Part shown: piece by piece, positions 1 through 5,845 of the stretch | How the letters are laid out: every line of letters starts with the position of its first letter | How positions within the stretch are numbered: the first letter of the stretch is position 1 | Source: CAZQKL01 sp964593895 [NCBI: uncultured bacterium] | GTDB taxonomy: Bacteria; DYJV01 | Assembly (NCBI GenBank): GCA_964593895.1 | Contig: CAZQKL010000055.1 | Coordinates: forward strand, 1 to 13,708 | Direction: 5' to 3' | Length of the DNA stretch: 13,708 nt | Notes under the pieces: generated by a model | Told to the model about the DNA's origin: nothing | Seen by the model: the letters and a program-made list of their open reading frames with translations, nothing else | Databases searched by the model: none | Position numbers and translations under genes: made by a program

Positions 1-441
1 ATTTGCAACAATTTCCGCATCTTTTATTTTTTCTCTATTGACTTCTGGAAGACCATAAACAGAAATTTCATTTAATTTTGGATACTTATGGACATCATAA
101 AATTTTTCATAAATTGAGATATTTTCGAATCTAAAATCAGCGCTTAAATCAATTACTTTTTTCCCATGATTATAAATTTCTGATACAATATCCATACTTG
201 CTTTATGAGGAAGGGCTGTGAAAATTAATTCACAATCTTTTATAATTTTTTCAAAATTTAAGTCTGAAAATTTTAGTGAAGTTTTATCTTTTAAATTTTG
301 AAAAATCTTACTTATTTCTATCTCTTTAAACTGTCTGGAAGATACATATTTCAAATTTACATATTTGTGATTTAACAATAAACGGATTAACTCTAATCCA
401 GTATAACCACTTCCTCCAATAATTCCAACATCTATTTTCAT
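1..441 (-). CDS. argC: N-acetyl-gamma-glutamyl-phosphate reductase, N-terminal part (runs off the window)
   Basis: ArgC reduces N-acetyl-glutamyl-5-phosphate to the semialdehyde with NADPH, the third step of arginine synthesis in the cytoplasm. The visible 147 residues, translated by hand, begin [15 protein letters not shown], the Rossmann NADP-binding loop of the family. They also contain KVIDLSADFR (about residues 101-110) and VYGLPE (about 128-133), both ArgC hallmarks. The frame is open to base 1 and ends ...EIVAN; in the family the next residues are PGCYPT, which hold the catalytic cysteine, so the window cuts the gene just before the active site. The start ATG shares one base with the rpsI stop codon (TAATG), which suggests translational coupling to rpsI. 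The family call is secure from these motifs. Completeness of the gene cannot be judged. Confidence 0.93.
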   Translation of the reverse strand, partial: MKIDVGIIGGSGYTGLELIRLLLNHKYVNLKYVSSRQFKEIEISKIFQNLKDKTSLKFSDLNFEKIIKDCELIFTALPHKASMDIVSEIYNHGKKVIDLSADFRFENISIYEKFYDVHKYPKLNEISVYGLPEVNREKIKDAEIVAN

Positions 442-833
442 TATCTTTTTGAAAATTGAGGTCTCTTTCTTGCCTTTTTAAGACCATATTTCTTTCTTTC
501 AACCATTCTTGGGTCTCTTGTAAGAAATCCTGCTTTTTTAAGAACAGGTCTTAAATCTGGATTGTATTCAAGAAGAGCTCTTGAAATGCCGTGTCTTATA
601 GCACCTGCCTGACCTGATAAGCCTCCTCCTGTAACATTAATTTTTATATCAAATTCTGTCATTAAATCTGTTAATTCAAGGGGTTGTCTTATAATCATTC
701 TTAAAGTTTCTCTTGGAAAATATTCATCAAGAGGTTTTTCATTAACAATTATATTTCCACTTCCAGGAGTTGTTAACCAAACTCTTGCAACAGAAGTTTT
801 TCTTCTACCTGTTCCATAAAATCTTTTAGCCAT
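441..833 (-). CDS. rpsI: 30S ribosomal protein S9
   Basis: Small-subunit ribosomal protein S9, a 130-residue protein of normal bacterial length. It has the N-terminal [14 protein letters not shown] signature, the [19 protein letters not shown] motif (about residues 69-87) and the basic C-terminal tail ending QFSKR, which in the family reaches the P-site tRNA. It lies 10 bases downstream of rplM with a purine-rich ribosome binding site (AGGGGAG on the minus strand) just before the ATG, and its stop overlaps the argC start. L13-S9 is a near-universal bacterial gene pair; having argC directly behind is less common. Confidence 0.98.
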   Translation of the reverse strand: MAKRFYGTGRRKTSVARVWLTTPGSGNIIVNEKPLDEYFPRETLRMIIRQPLELTDLMTEFDIKINVTGGGLSGQAGAIRHGISRALLEYNPDLRPVLKKAGFLTRDPRMVERKKYGLKKARKRPQFSKR

Positions 834-843
834 TTCTCTCCCC

Positions 844-1272
844 TTAAATTTCTAATTTTTCTGGTTGTTGAGCTTGATGAGGATGCTGTTCTCCTTTATA
901 TATTTTTAGCTTTTTTAGTAATTTTTTTCTCATTTTATTCTTTGGAAGCATTCCTTTTACTGCAAGTCTTATAATTTCTTCAGGTTTTTTCTTAAGCATT
1001 TCCCTTGCTGTTGTTTCTTTTAGACCACCTATATAACCTGTGTGTTTATAATATACTTTTTTATCAAGTTTTTTCCCTGTAAACTTAACCTTTTCTGCGT
1101 TTATAACAATAACAAAATCACCTGTGTCCACATGAGGAGTAAATTCAGGTTTATGCTTTCCTCTTAAAATTGTAGCAATCTGAGTTGCAAGCCTTCCAAC
1201 TATTTTATCTTTTGCATCAATCACATACCATTTTCTTTCAACTTCACCTTTTTTTGCCATATAGGTTTTCAT
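844..1272 (-). CDS. rplM: 50S ribosomal protein L13
   Basis: Large-subunit protein L13, an early 50S assembly protein, 142 residues as usual. Family features visible are [17 protein letters not shown] near residues 14-30, the region [16 protein letters not shown] (about 47-62), [12 protein letters not shown] (about 74-85), MLPKN (about 109-113) and the C-terminal [11 protein letters not shown] (about 125-135). I keep the upstream ATG (MKTYMAK) over the internal ATG four codons later. MKTY/MKTF is the conserved L13 start, and a strong GAGGGG site lies 6 bases upstream at 1279-1284. First gene of the leftward rplM-rpsI-argC operon. Confidence 0.98.
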   Translation of the reverse strand: MKTYMAKKGEVERKWYVIDAKDKIVGRLATQIATILRGKHKPEFTPHVDTGDFVIVINAEKVKFTGKKLDKKVYYKHTGYIGGLKETTAREMLKKKPEEIIRLAVKGMLPKNKMRKKLLKKLKIYKGEQHPHQAQQPEKLEI

Positions 1273-1278
1273 AACAAT

Positions 1279-1298
1279 CCCCTCACTTTAATCTGAGG
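1279..1298 (-). promoter_or_regulatory. Small hairpin overlapping the rplM ribosome binding site
   Basis: In the minus-strand transcript, CCTCA (1298-1294) can pair with TGAGG (1285-1281) across an 8-base loop. The 3' arm contains part of the GTGAGGGG Shine-Dalgarno sequence of rplM. The stem is only 5 bp, so this may be chance. Leaders of r-protein operons are, however, often sites of autogenous control. There is no direct evidence of function. Confidence 0.3.
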
Positions 1299-1303
1299 CA
1301 ACT

Positions 1304-1332
1304 CTGTTATTATAATAATTTAAAAATGTCAA
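1304..1332 (-). promoter_or_regulatory. Candidate sigma-70 promoter for rplM-rpsI-argC
   Basis: On the minus strand a perfect -35 TTGACA lies at 1332-1327. A 17-base spacer leads to TAACAG at 1309-1304 as the candidate -10. A better-looking TATAAT at 1314-1309 is only 12 bases from the -35, which is too close. The -35 is convincing and the exact -10 is not. A start site near 1297 would give a leader of only about 25 bases. Confidence 0.5.
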
Positions 1333-1350
1333 GAGAAAATTTGGATAAAG

Positions 1351-1379
1351 TTGACAAATTACTCTTTAAGTGCTACGGG
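1351..1379 (+). promoter_or_regulatory. Possible promoter of the dynamin-queD-folE2-rng operon
   Basis: A perfect TTGACA at 1351-1356 is followed after 17 bases by TACGGG (1374-1379), preceded by TG at 1371-1372 as in an extended -10. The -10 is a poor match, so only the -35 is firm. A second TG-C-TATTAG element at 1382-1390 is another -10 candidate, with no good -35. The box faces the rplM promoter, making this a divergent promoter region. It is the only non-coding stretch upstream of the four-gene operon. Confidence 0.35.
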
Positions 1380-1409
1380 TTTGCTATTAGTAAGTAAGAG
1401 AGGTGTAAA

Positions 1410-3179
1410 ATGTTAAAGAATGCGTTAGAGGAAGTTACTAATATTATCTCAATTGATAAGTATGATTTAAGCTATCATAAGACTTATTTATTAGAACTTT
1501 TAAATAGACTTGAAGAAGGTAAGTTTAACCTTGCGGTTTTAGGCCAATTTAAAAGAGGTAAAAGCACCTTAGTTAATGCTCTACTGGGATACAAAATTTT
1601 GCCAAGCTCAATTATTCCATTAACTGCAATTCCCACATTTATTTACTATTCAAATGAAAAAAAAGCAAAAGTGATTTTTAATGCAAAAAAGGAAAAATTT
1701 GAAGAACTTAAAGGAGATATTAATGAACTGACTGAATTTTTAAAAAAATATGTAACTGAAGAACATAATCCTAAAAATAAGTATAATGTTTTAAAGGTTG
1801 AGCTTTATCTACCATCAGAGATTTTAAAAGATGGTTTTATAATTATTGATACTCCAGGAATAGGTTCAACCCATAAACATAATACTGAAATGACTTTAAA
1901 TTTCTTGCCTCAATGCGATGGTGCATTATTTGTAACTTCTGTTGATCCACCAATTACTGAAGTTGAAATAGATTTTTTAAAAAGAGTTTCAGAAAGAGCA
2001 TTAAAAATCTATTTTATCCTGAATAAAATAGATTATCTTGATGAAGATGAGAGGAAAACATCTATAGAATTTTTAGTTAAAGTTTTGAATGAGCAAACTA
2101 ATTTTAAAATTAATGAAAAAGATATTATCCCTCTTTCTGCAAAAATGGCTTTAAATGGAAAGCTAAAGAATAATGAAAATTTAATAAAAGAAAGCAATAT
2201 TTTAAATCTTGAGGCACTTTTAAAAGATTTTCTTATTAAAGAGAAAACAGAAATTTTACATAAAGCAATTGCTTTAAAAGCATTTGATATTTTGAATAAC
2301 ATAATCAGTGAGTTAAATATAATCATTAAGTCTTTCAAAATGCCAGTTGATGAACTTGAAGAAAAAGTTAAAATTTTATCCACTGAAATTGAAAATATAG
2401 AGAATGAAAAAGTTTATATGAATGATATGTTAAAAGGTGATAAAAGGAGAATTGAAATTTATCTTGATGAAGAGACAGAAAAATTAAGACAAAAAGCAAC
2501 AGATTTTTTTATAAAAAAGATAAAAGATTTTTTTGATGAAGATGATTTAAAAAAAGTTAAGGAAAAAATCCAAAATTACATTGAAAAAGAGATACCACCA
2601 TATTTTGAAAGGGAATTTGGAAAATTTTTTGAAAATTTTAATAAAAAAGTATCTGGAATTTTGGAAAAATATGAAAAAAAAGCTAATGAACTCATTGAAA
2701 AGGTTAGAGAAAATGCTATGAAACTTATGAATATTGAATATATCCCTTCAGTAAGTAAAGAGGGTATGAAGTTGAGAGTTAAACCATACTGGGTAGTAAA
2801 TAGATGGGAAACAGCATTAGAGGAACTTTCAAAAACAATAGTTGACACAATTTTACCAAAAGGGATTTTAAAGAAAAAACTAATAAAAAGATATGAGGAA
2901 AATATCACTCTTTTAATAAATTCAAATATTGAAAATTTGCATTGGTCAATTTTTCAAGGAATACAAGACACATTCAGGCAATTTAGTTTTGAATTTGAAG
3001 AAGAATTAAAAAGAGTGATAAATTCAACAAAAGGGGCAGTTGAAAAGGCAATTGAAATTAAAAAGAATGAAGCAGAAAAAATTCAATCAGAAGTAGAATT
3101 TCTTGATAATTTAATTAAAAACCTTGAAAAATATAAAGAAATAATTGGAGGAAAGTATGTTCAGGTTGAAAGTAATTGA
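1410..3179 (+). CDS. Bacterial dynamin-like GTPase
   Basis: A 589-residue dynamin-family GTPase. All G motifs are visible: P-loop GQFKRGKST (45-53), a G2 threonine near 72 in PLTAIPT, DTPG (147-150), NKID (205-208) and SAK (243-245). From about 280 to the end the protein is predominantly helical and highly charged with heptad-like stretches (about 314-345, 375-435, 525-578), as expected of the neck/stalk of dynamin-like proteins. There is no clear transmembrane segment. The stretch TIVDTILPKGI at about 476-486 is a candidate membrane-contacting paddle (inference). Family members bind and remodel membranes. Bacterial roles include membrane repair, division and phage tolerance, and none can be chosen here. 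The start has AGAGAGGTG about 5 bases upstream. First gene of a plus-strand operon; its 3' end overlaps queD by 23 bases. Confidence 0.88.
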   Translation: MLKNALEEVTNIISIDKYDLSYHKTYLLELLNRLEEGKFNLAVLGQFKRGKSTLVNALLGYKILPSSIIPLTAIPTFIYYSNEKKAKVIFNAKKEKFEELKGDINELTEFLKKYVTEEHNPKNKYNVLKVELYLPSEILKDGFIIIDTPGIGSTHKHNTEMTLNFLPQCDGALFVTSVDPPITEVEIDFLKRVSERALKIYFILNKIDYLDEDERKTSIEFLVKVLNEQTNFKINEKDIIPLSAKMALNGKLKNNENLIKESNILNLEALLKDFLIKEKTEILHKAIALKAFDILNNIISELNIIIKSFKMPVDELEEKVKILSTEIENIENEKVYMNDMLKGDKRRIEIYLDEETEKLRQKATDFFIKKIKDFFDEDDLKKVKEKIQNYIEKEIPPYFEREFGKFFENFNKKVSGILEKYEKKANELIEKVRENAMKLMNIEYIPSVSKEGMKLRVKPYWVVNRWETALEELSKTIVDTILPKGILKKKLIKRYEENITLLINSNIENLHWSIFQGIQDTFRQFSFEFEEELKRVINSTKGAVEKAIEIKKNEAEKIQSEVEFLDNLIKNLEKYKEIIGGKYVQVESN

Positions 3180-3534
3180 TTATTTTTCTGCAGCTCATAA
3201 TTTAATAAATTACAAAGGGAAATGTGAGGAACTTCATGGTCATAATTGGAAAATTGAAATAATAGTTGAAGGAAAAAAGTTAGATAAAGCAGGAATGTTA
3301 ATTGATTTTAAAATCTTAAAGAAATTTTTAAAAGAAATTCTTGAAGAGCTTGACCATAAGTATTTAAATGAATTAGATTTTTTTAAGGATAAAAGCCCTT
3401 CATCTGAAAATATAGCAAAATTTATCTACGAAAATATGAATGATAAATTAAATGATTTTAATATAAAATTAGCTGAGGTAAGATGCTGGGAATCTATTAA
3501 TAGTTGTGCTATTTATACAGGTGAGGAGGATTAA
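3157..3534 (+). CDS. queD: 6-carboxy-5,6,7,8-tetrahydropterin synthase (QueD, PTPS family)
   Basis: Converts 7,8-dihydroneopterin triphosphate to 6-carboxytetrahydropterin, the second step toward preQ0/queuosine. The 125-residue protein carries the PTPS-fold signatures: zinc ligands H14 (FSAAH), H27 and H29 (LHGHNW), the QueD-type CxxxHGH motif with catalytic C23, the D66-H67 pair (ELDHKYLN), SSEN (82-85), and E112 in the pterin-binding strand. C23 at that position favours QueD over the PTPS-III folate variant, which has Glu there. I use ATG 3157, with GGAGG at 3147-3151. A longer TTG start at 3145 would lie next to that ribosome binding site and is rejected. It overlaps the end of the dynamin-like gene by 23 bases and is 3 bases before folE2, the enzyme that makes its substrate. 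Confidence 0.93.
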   Translation: MFRLKVIDYFSAAHNLINYKGKCEELHGHNWKIEIIVEGKKLDKAGMLIDFKILKKFLKEILEELDHKYLNELDFFKDKSPSSENIAKFIYENMNDKLNDFNIKLAEVRCWESINSCAIYTGEED

Positions 3535-3537
3535 TTA

Positions 3538-4329
3538 ATGCCATACTCAAATATTAAAGATATCCAGAATTCTTATGATGAAAGGAATATTCCAATTCAG
3601 AAAGTTGGGGTGAAAAATATAAATTATCCAATTGTTGTTCTTGATAAGATTCATAAAACCCAACATACAGTTGCAACAATAAATATGTTTGTTGACCTTC
3701 CTCATCAATTTAAAGGAACTCACATGAGTAGATTTATAGAGATATTAAATAAGCACAGGTTTAAAATCGGTATTAATAATTTTGATAAAATTTTAGATGA
3801 AATGATTGATACATTAAATGCACAATCAGCTCATCTTGAGGTGAATTTCCCATATTTTATTGAGAAAGAAGCACCAGTTACAAAAAGTAAAGGGTTAATG
3901 GAGTATAGATGTTCTTTTATTGGAAACAAGAGAAAGGATGAGCCTATAGATTTTATTTTAAGTGTAATAGTTCCTGTAACTTCCCTCTGTCCATGCTCAA
4001 AAGAAATAAGTGATTTTGGCGCTCATAATCAGAGAAGTATATTAAAAGCAAGTATTAGATTTAATAGATTTGTGTGGATTGAAGAACTAATTGAACTTCT
4101 TGAAACATGCTGTAGTTGTCCATTATATTCTGTTTTAAAAAGGCCTGATGAAAAATATGTTACTGAAAAGGCCTTTAATAACCCAATGTTTGTTGAGGAT
4201 ATGGTGAGAGAAGCTGCAATTAAATTAAAAGAAGAGCCGAGAATTACATGGTTTGAAGTTGAAGCTGAAAATTTTGAAAGTATCCATAATCATAATGCTT
4301 ATGCATACATTGAGAGCACAAATATTTGA
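3538..4329 (+). CDS. folE2: GTP cyclohydrolase FolE2 (type IB)
   Basis: Hydrolyses GTP to 7,8-dihydroneopterin triphosphate, the shared entry point to folate and queuosine. At 263 residues it matches the FolE2/MptA family in length and motifs: FVDLPHQFKGTHMSRF (51-66), SLCPCSKEIS (149-158) containing the catalytic/metal cysteine, AHNQRS (162-167), and SIHNHNAYAYIES (248-260). It is unrelated in sequence to the common FolE and is known in some bacteria as the zinc-sparing substitute. No Zur-like operator is visible because the gene sits inside the operon. The start has GAGGAGG at 3523-3529, overlapping the end of queD. Adjacency to queD strongly suggests it supplies queuosine synthesis, though it may also serve folate. 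Confidence 0.95.
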   Translation: MPYSNIKDIQNSYDERNIPIQKVGVKNINYPIVVLDKIHKTQHTVATINMFVDLPHQFKGTHMSRFIEILNKHRFKIGINNFDKILDEMIDTLNAQSAHLEVNFPYFIEKEAPVTKSKGLMEYRCSFIGNKRKDEPIDFILSVIVPVTSLCPCSKEISDFGAHNQRSILKASIRFNRFVWIEELIELLETCCSCPLYSVLKRPDEKYVTEKAFNNPMFVEDMVREAAIKLKEEPRITWFEVEAENFESIHNHNAYAYIESTNI

Positions 4330-5768
4330 AAATGATTAAAATTCTTATAAATTCAAATGAAATTGAAAAAAGAATAGCAATTCTTGAAAATAATAATTTA
4401 GTTGAATACTATGTGGAAAAAATAGGAGAAGCAAATTTAATTGGAAATATTTACAAAGGAAAAGTTGTAAAAATTTTACCTGGAATGCAGGCAGCATTTG
4501 TTGATATTGGAATTGGAAGAGCAGGTTTCCTTTATGTAGGTGATATTTCATGCTTAGGCTCAAGTAGTCATATTGAAGATATTTTAAAGCATGGTCAAGA
4601 TATTTTAGTTCAGATAGTAAAAGAGCCGATTGGTTCAAAAGGAGTGAGGTTAACTGCTAATTTAACTATTCCAGGGAAATATCTTGTGCTTTTGCCAACA
4701 CTTTCTCATATTGGAGTTTCAAAAAAAATTGAAGATGAAAGTGAAAGAGAGAGATTAAAGGAGTGTTTAAACAAACTAAATAAAGAGACAAATCTTGGAT
4801 TTATCGCAAGAACCGCAAGTGAAGGAGTAACTTTTGAATTATTAGAAGAGGATAAAGATTTTTTACTAAAAATTTGGGATAAAATTAAAAAAAAGTATGA
4901 ATCGTCAAAAGCTCCAAAGCTTTTATATAAAGAACTTGGTCTTATTTTTAGAATTATCAGAGATTTTTACTCTTTAGATGTTGAAGAAATAATTGTTAAT
5001 AATAGAGACGATTATAATGAACTAAAAAATTTTATTGAATCATACTTGCCAAAGTTTAAAAACAAACTTGTCTTTTACAGTAATTCAGAACCATTATTTG
5101 AAAAGTATAATATTGAACACGATATTTCTAAAATTTTTAAAAGGAAAATATGGTTAAAATCAGGTGGTTACATTACTATTGATAAAACAGAAGCACTAAC
5201 AGCTATTGATGTTAACACTGGAAGATTTGTAGGTGAAAAGGAACTTGAAGAGACAGTATTTCAAACAAATGTGGAAGCTGCAAAGGAGATTGCATACCAG
5301 ATTAGATTGAGAAATATCGGGGGACTTATTGTAATTGATTTTATTGATATGAACAAAAAAGAATACAGGGAAAAGGTTTATGAGATTTTAGAAAATGAAT
5401 TTAAAAAAGATAGGAGCAAAGTAAAAATTCAAAAAATTTCAGAACTTGGCATTGTAGAAATGACAAGAAAAAGAACTCAAGAGGATATAACAACAACCCT
5501 TGTCTCTCCTTGTCCAGTATGTGAAGGTAAAGGATACATAAAAAGTCCTTCAACAATATGTGCGGAAATTTATAGAACCATTTTAAAAAGAGTGCATTAT
5601 TTAAAAAACAAAAAGATTAACCTTGTTATTAATCCTATGATGGCAGAGAAGATAATGGAAGAGGAAAAAGAAATAATTGATTTATTGGAAAATAATTTTG
5701 ATTTAAATATTCAAATAGAAGCATCTCCCACAATTCCAGTTGAATCATTTGAAATAGAAGTATTCTAA
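4326..5768 (+). CDS. rng: Ribonuclease E/G family endoribonuclease (RNase G-like)
   Basis: A single-strand-specific endoribonuclease acting in rRNA maturation and mRNA decay. At about 480 residues it has the catalytic half only, without the long RNase E C-terminal scaffold, so RNase G-like is the better name. Visible are the S1 RNA-binding domain (about 36-115, with GNIYKGKV and GMQAAFVDIG), the two metal-binding aspartates in AIDVNTG (D295) and VIDFIDM (D338), and the zinc-link CPVC (396-399). The start is uncertain. TTG 4326 overlaps the folE2 stop by four bases and sits 9 bases from GAGAG at 4312-4316. ATG 4332 (MIKIL...) is two codons later but is 15 bases from that site. Last gene of the dynamin-queD-folE2 operon; no terminator hairpin is seen after it. 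Confidence 0.92.
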   Translation: MKMIKILINSNEIEKRIAILENNNLVEYYVEKIGEANLIGNIYKGKVVKILPGMQAAFVDIGIGRAGFLYVGDISCLGSSSHIEDILKHGQDILVQIVKEPIGSKGVRLTANLTIPGKYLVLLPTLSHIGVSKKIEDESERERLKECLNKLNKETNLGFIARTASEGVTFELLEEDKDFLLKIWDKIKKKYESSKAPKLLYKELGLIFRIIRDFYSLDVEEIIVNNRDDYNELKNFIESYLPKFKNKLVFYSNSEPLFEKYNIEHDISKIFKRKIWLKSGGYITIDKTEALTAIDVNTGRFVGEKELEETVFQTNVEAAKEIAYQIRLRNIGGLIVIDFIDMNKKEYREKVYEILENEFKKDRSKVKIQKISELGIVEMTRKRTQEDITTTLVSPCPVCEGKGYIKSPSTICAEIYRTILKRVHYLKNKKINLVINPMMAEKIMEEEKEIIDLLENNFDLNIQIEASPTIPVESFEIEVF

Positions 5769-5783
5769 ATTTATAAAAAAGTG

Positions 5784-5812
5784 TTGACAAAAAAATTTTA
5801 TTGTATTAATGA
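5784..5812 (+). promoter_or_regulatory. Promoter of the fatty-acid degradation operon
   Basis: A perfect -35 TTGACA at 5784-5789 is followed after 17 bases by TAATGA at 5807-5812 as the probable -10. The -10 lies inside the left arm of the FadR-type palindrome, so a start near 5819 would fall within the operator. That geometry suits repression by blocking RNA polymerase. The -10 hexamer is imperfect (TATTAA at 5804-5809 is an alternative with a short spacer), but the -35 and its position before a gene start are convincing. Confidence 0.65.
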
Positions 5813-5830
5813 ATGATTGTTCATTCATTA
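5807..5830 (+). promoter_or_regulatory. FadR-type operator (24-bp palindrome)
   Basis: A perfect inverted repeat with 10-bp arms, TAATGAATGA and TCATTCATTA, around TTGT. Its core TGAATGATTGTTCATTCA (5810-5827) agrees with the Bacillus subtilis FadR (YsiA) box, which I recall as TGAATGANTANTCATTCA, at all but one defined base. It overlaps the promoter -10 and expected start site of the unit that encodes a FadR-like TetR protein two genes downstream. The same palindrome was not noticed elsewhere in the window. Symmetry, position and regulator identity all support an autoregulatory operator. Confidence 0.87.
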
Positions 5831-5845
5831 TGGAGGGTAAAACTG

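Noticed and set aside
1309-1314. TATAAT on the minus strand as the rplM -10
   Set aside because: It is a perfect hexamer, but it lies only 12 bases from the TTGACA box and has no other good -35, so I prefer TAACAG at 17-base spacing.
2033-2908. Minus-strand open frames inside the dynamin-like gene (2033-2383, 2576-2908)
   Set aside because: They are Phe/Ser/Leu-rich mirror translations of Lys/Glu-rich helical coding sequence, with no motifs and no ribosome binding sites.
3145-3156. Longer queD start at TTG 3145
   Set aside because: These codons contain the GGAGG ribosome binding site for ATG 3157, and the PTPS family begins close to the MFRLKVIDYFSAAH segment.
1410-3179. Dynamin-like gene as part of an antiviral defence island
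   Set aside because: Some bacterial dynamins affect phage tolerance, but the neighbours are housekeeping genes and no nuclease, sensor or mobile-element signal surrounds it.
4345-4638. Minus-strand frame opposite the RNase gene
   Set aside because: Low-complexity Leu/Gln/Phe composition; a shadow of the well-supported rng coding sequence.
5813-5845. Longer acyl-CoA synthetase start at ATG 5813
   Set aside because: The ATG lies inside the FadR-type palindrome and upstream of the predicted transcription start, and has no ribosome binding site. ATG 5846 has GGAGGG at the right distance.
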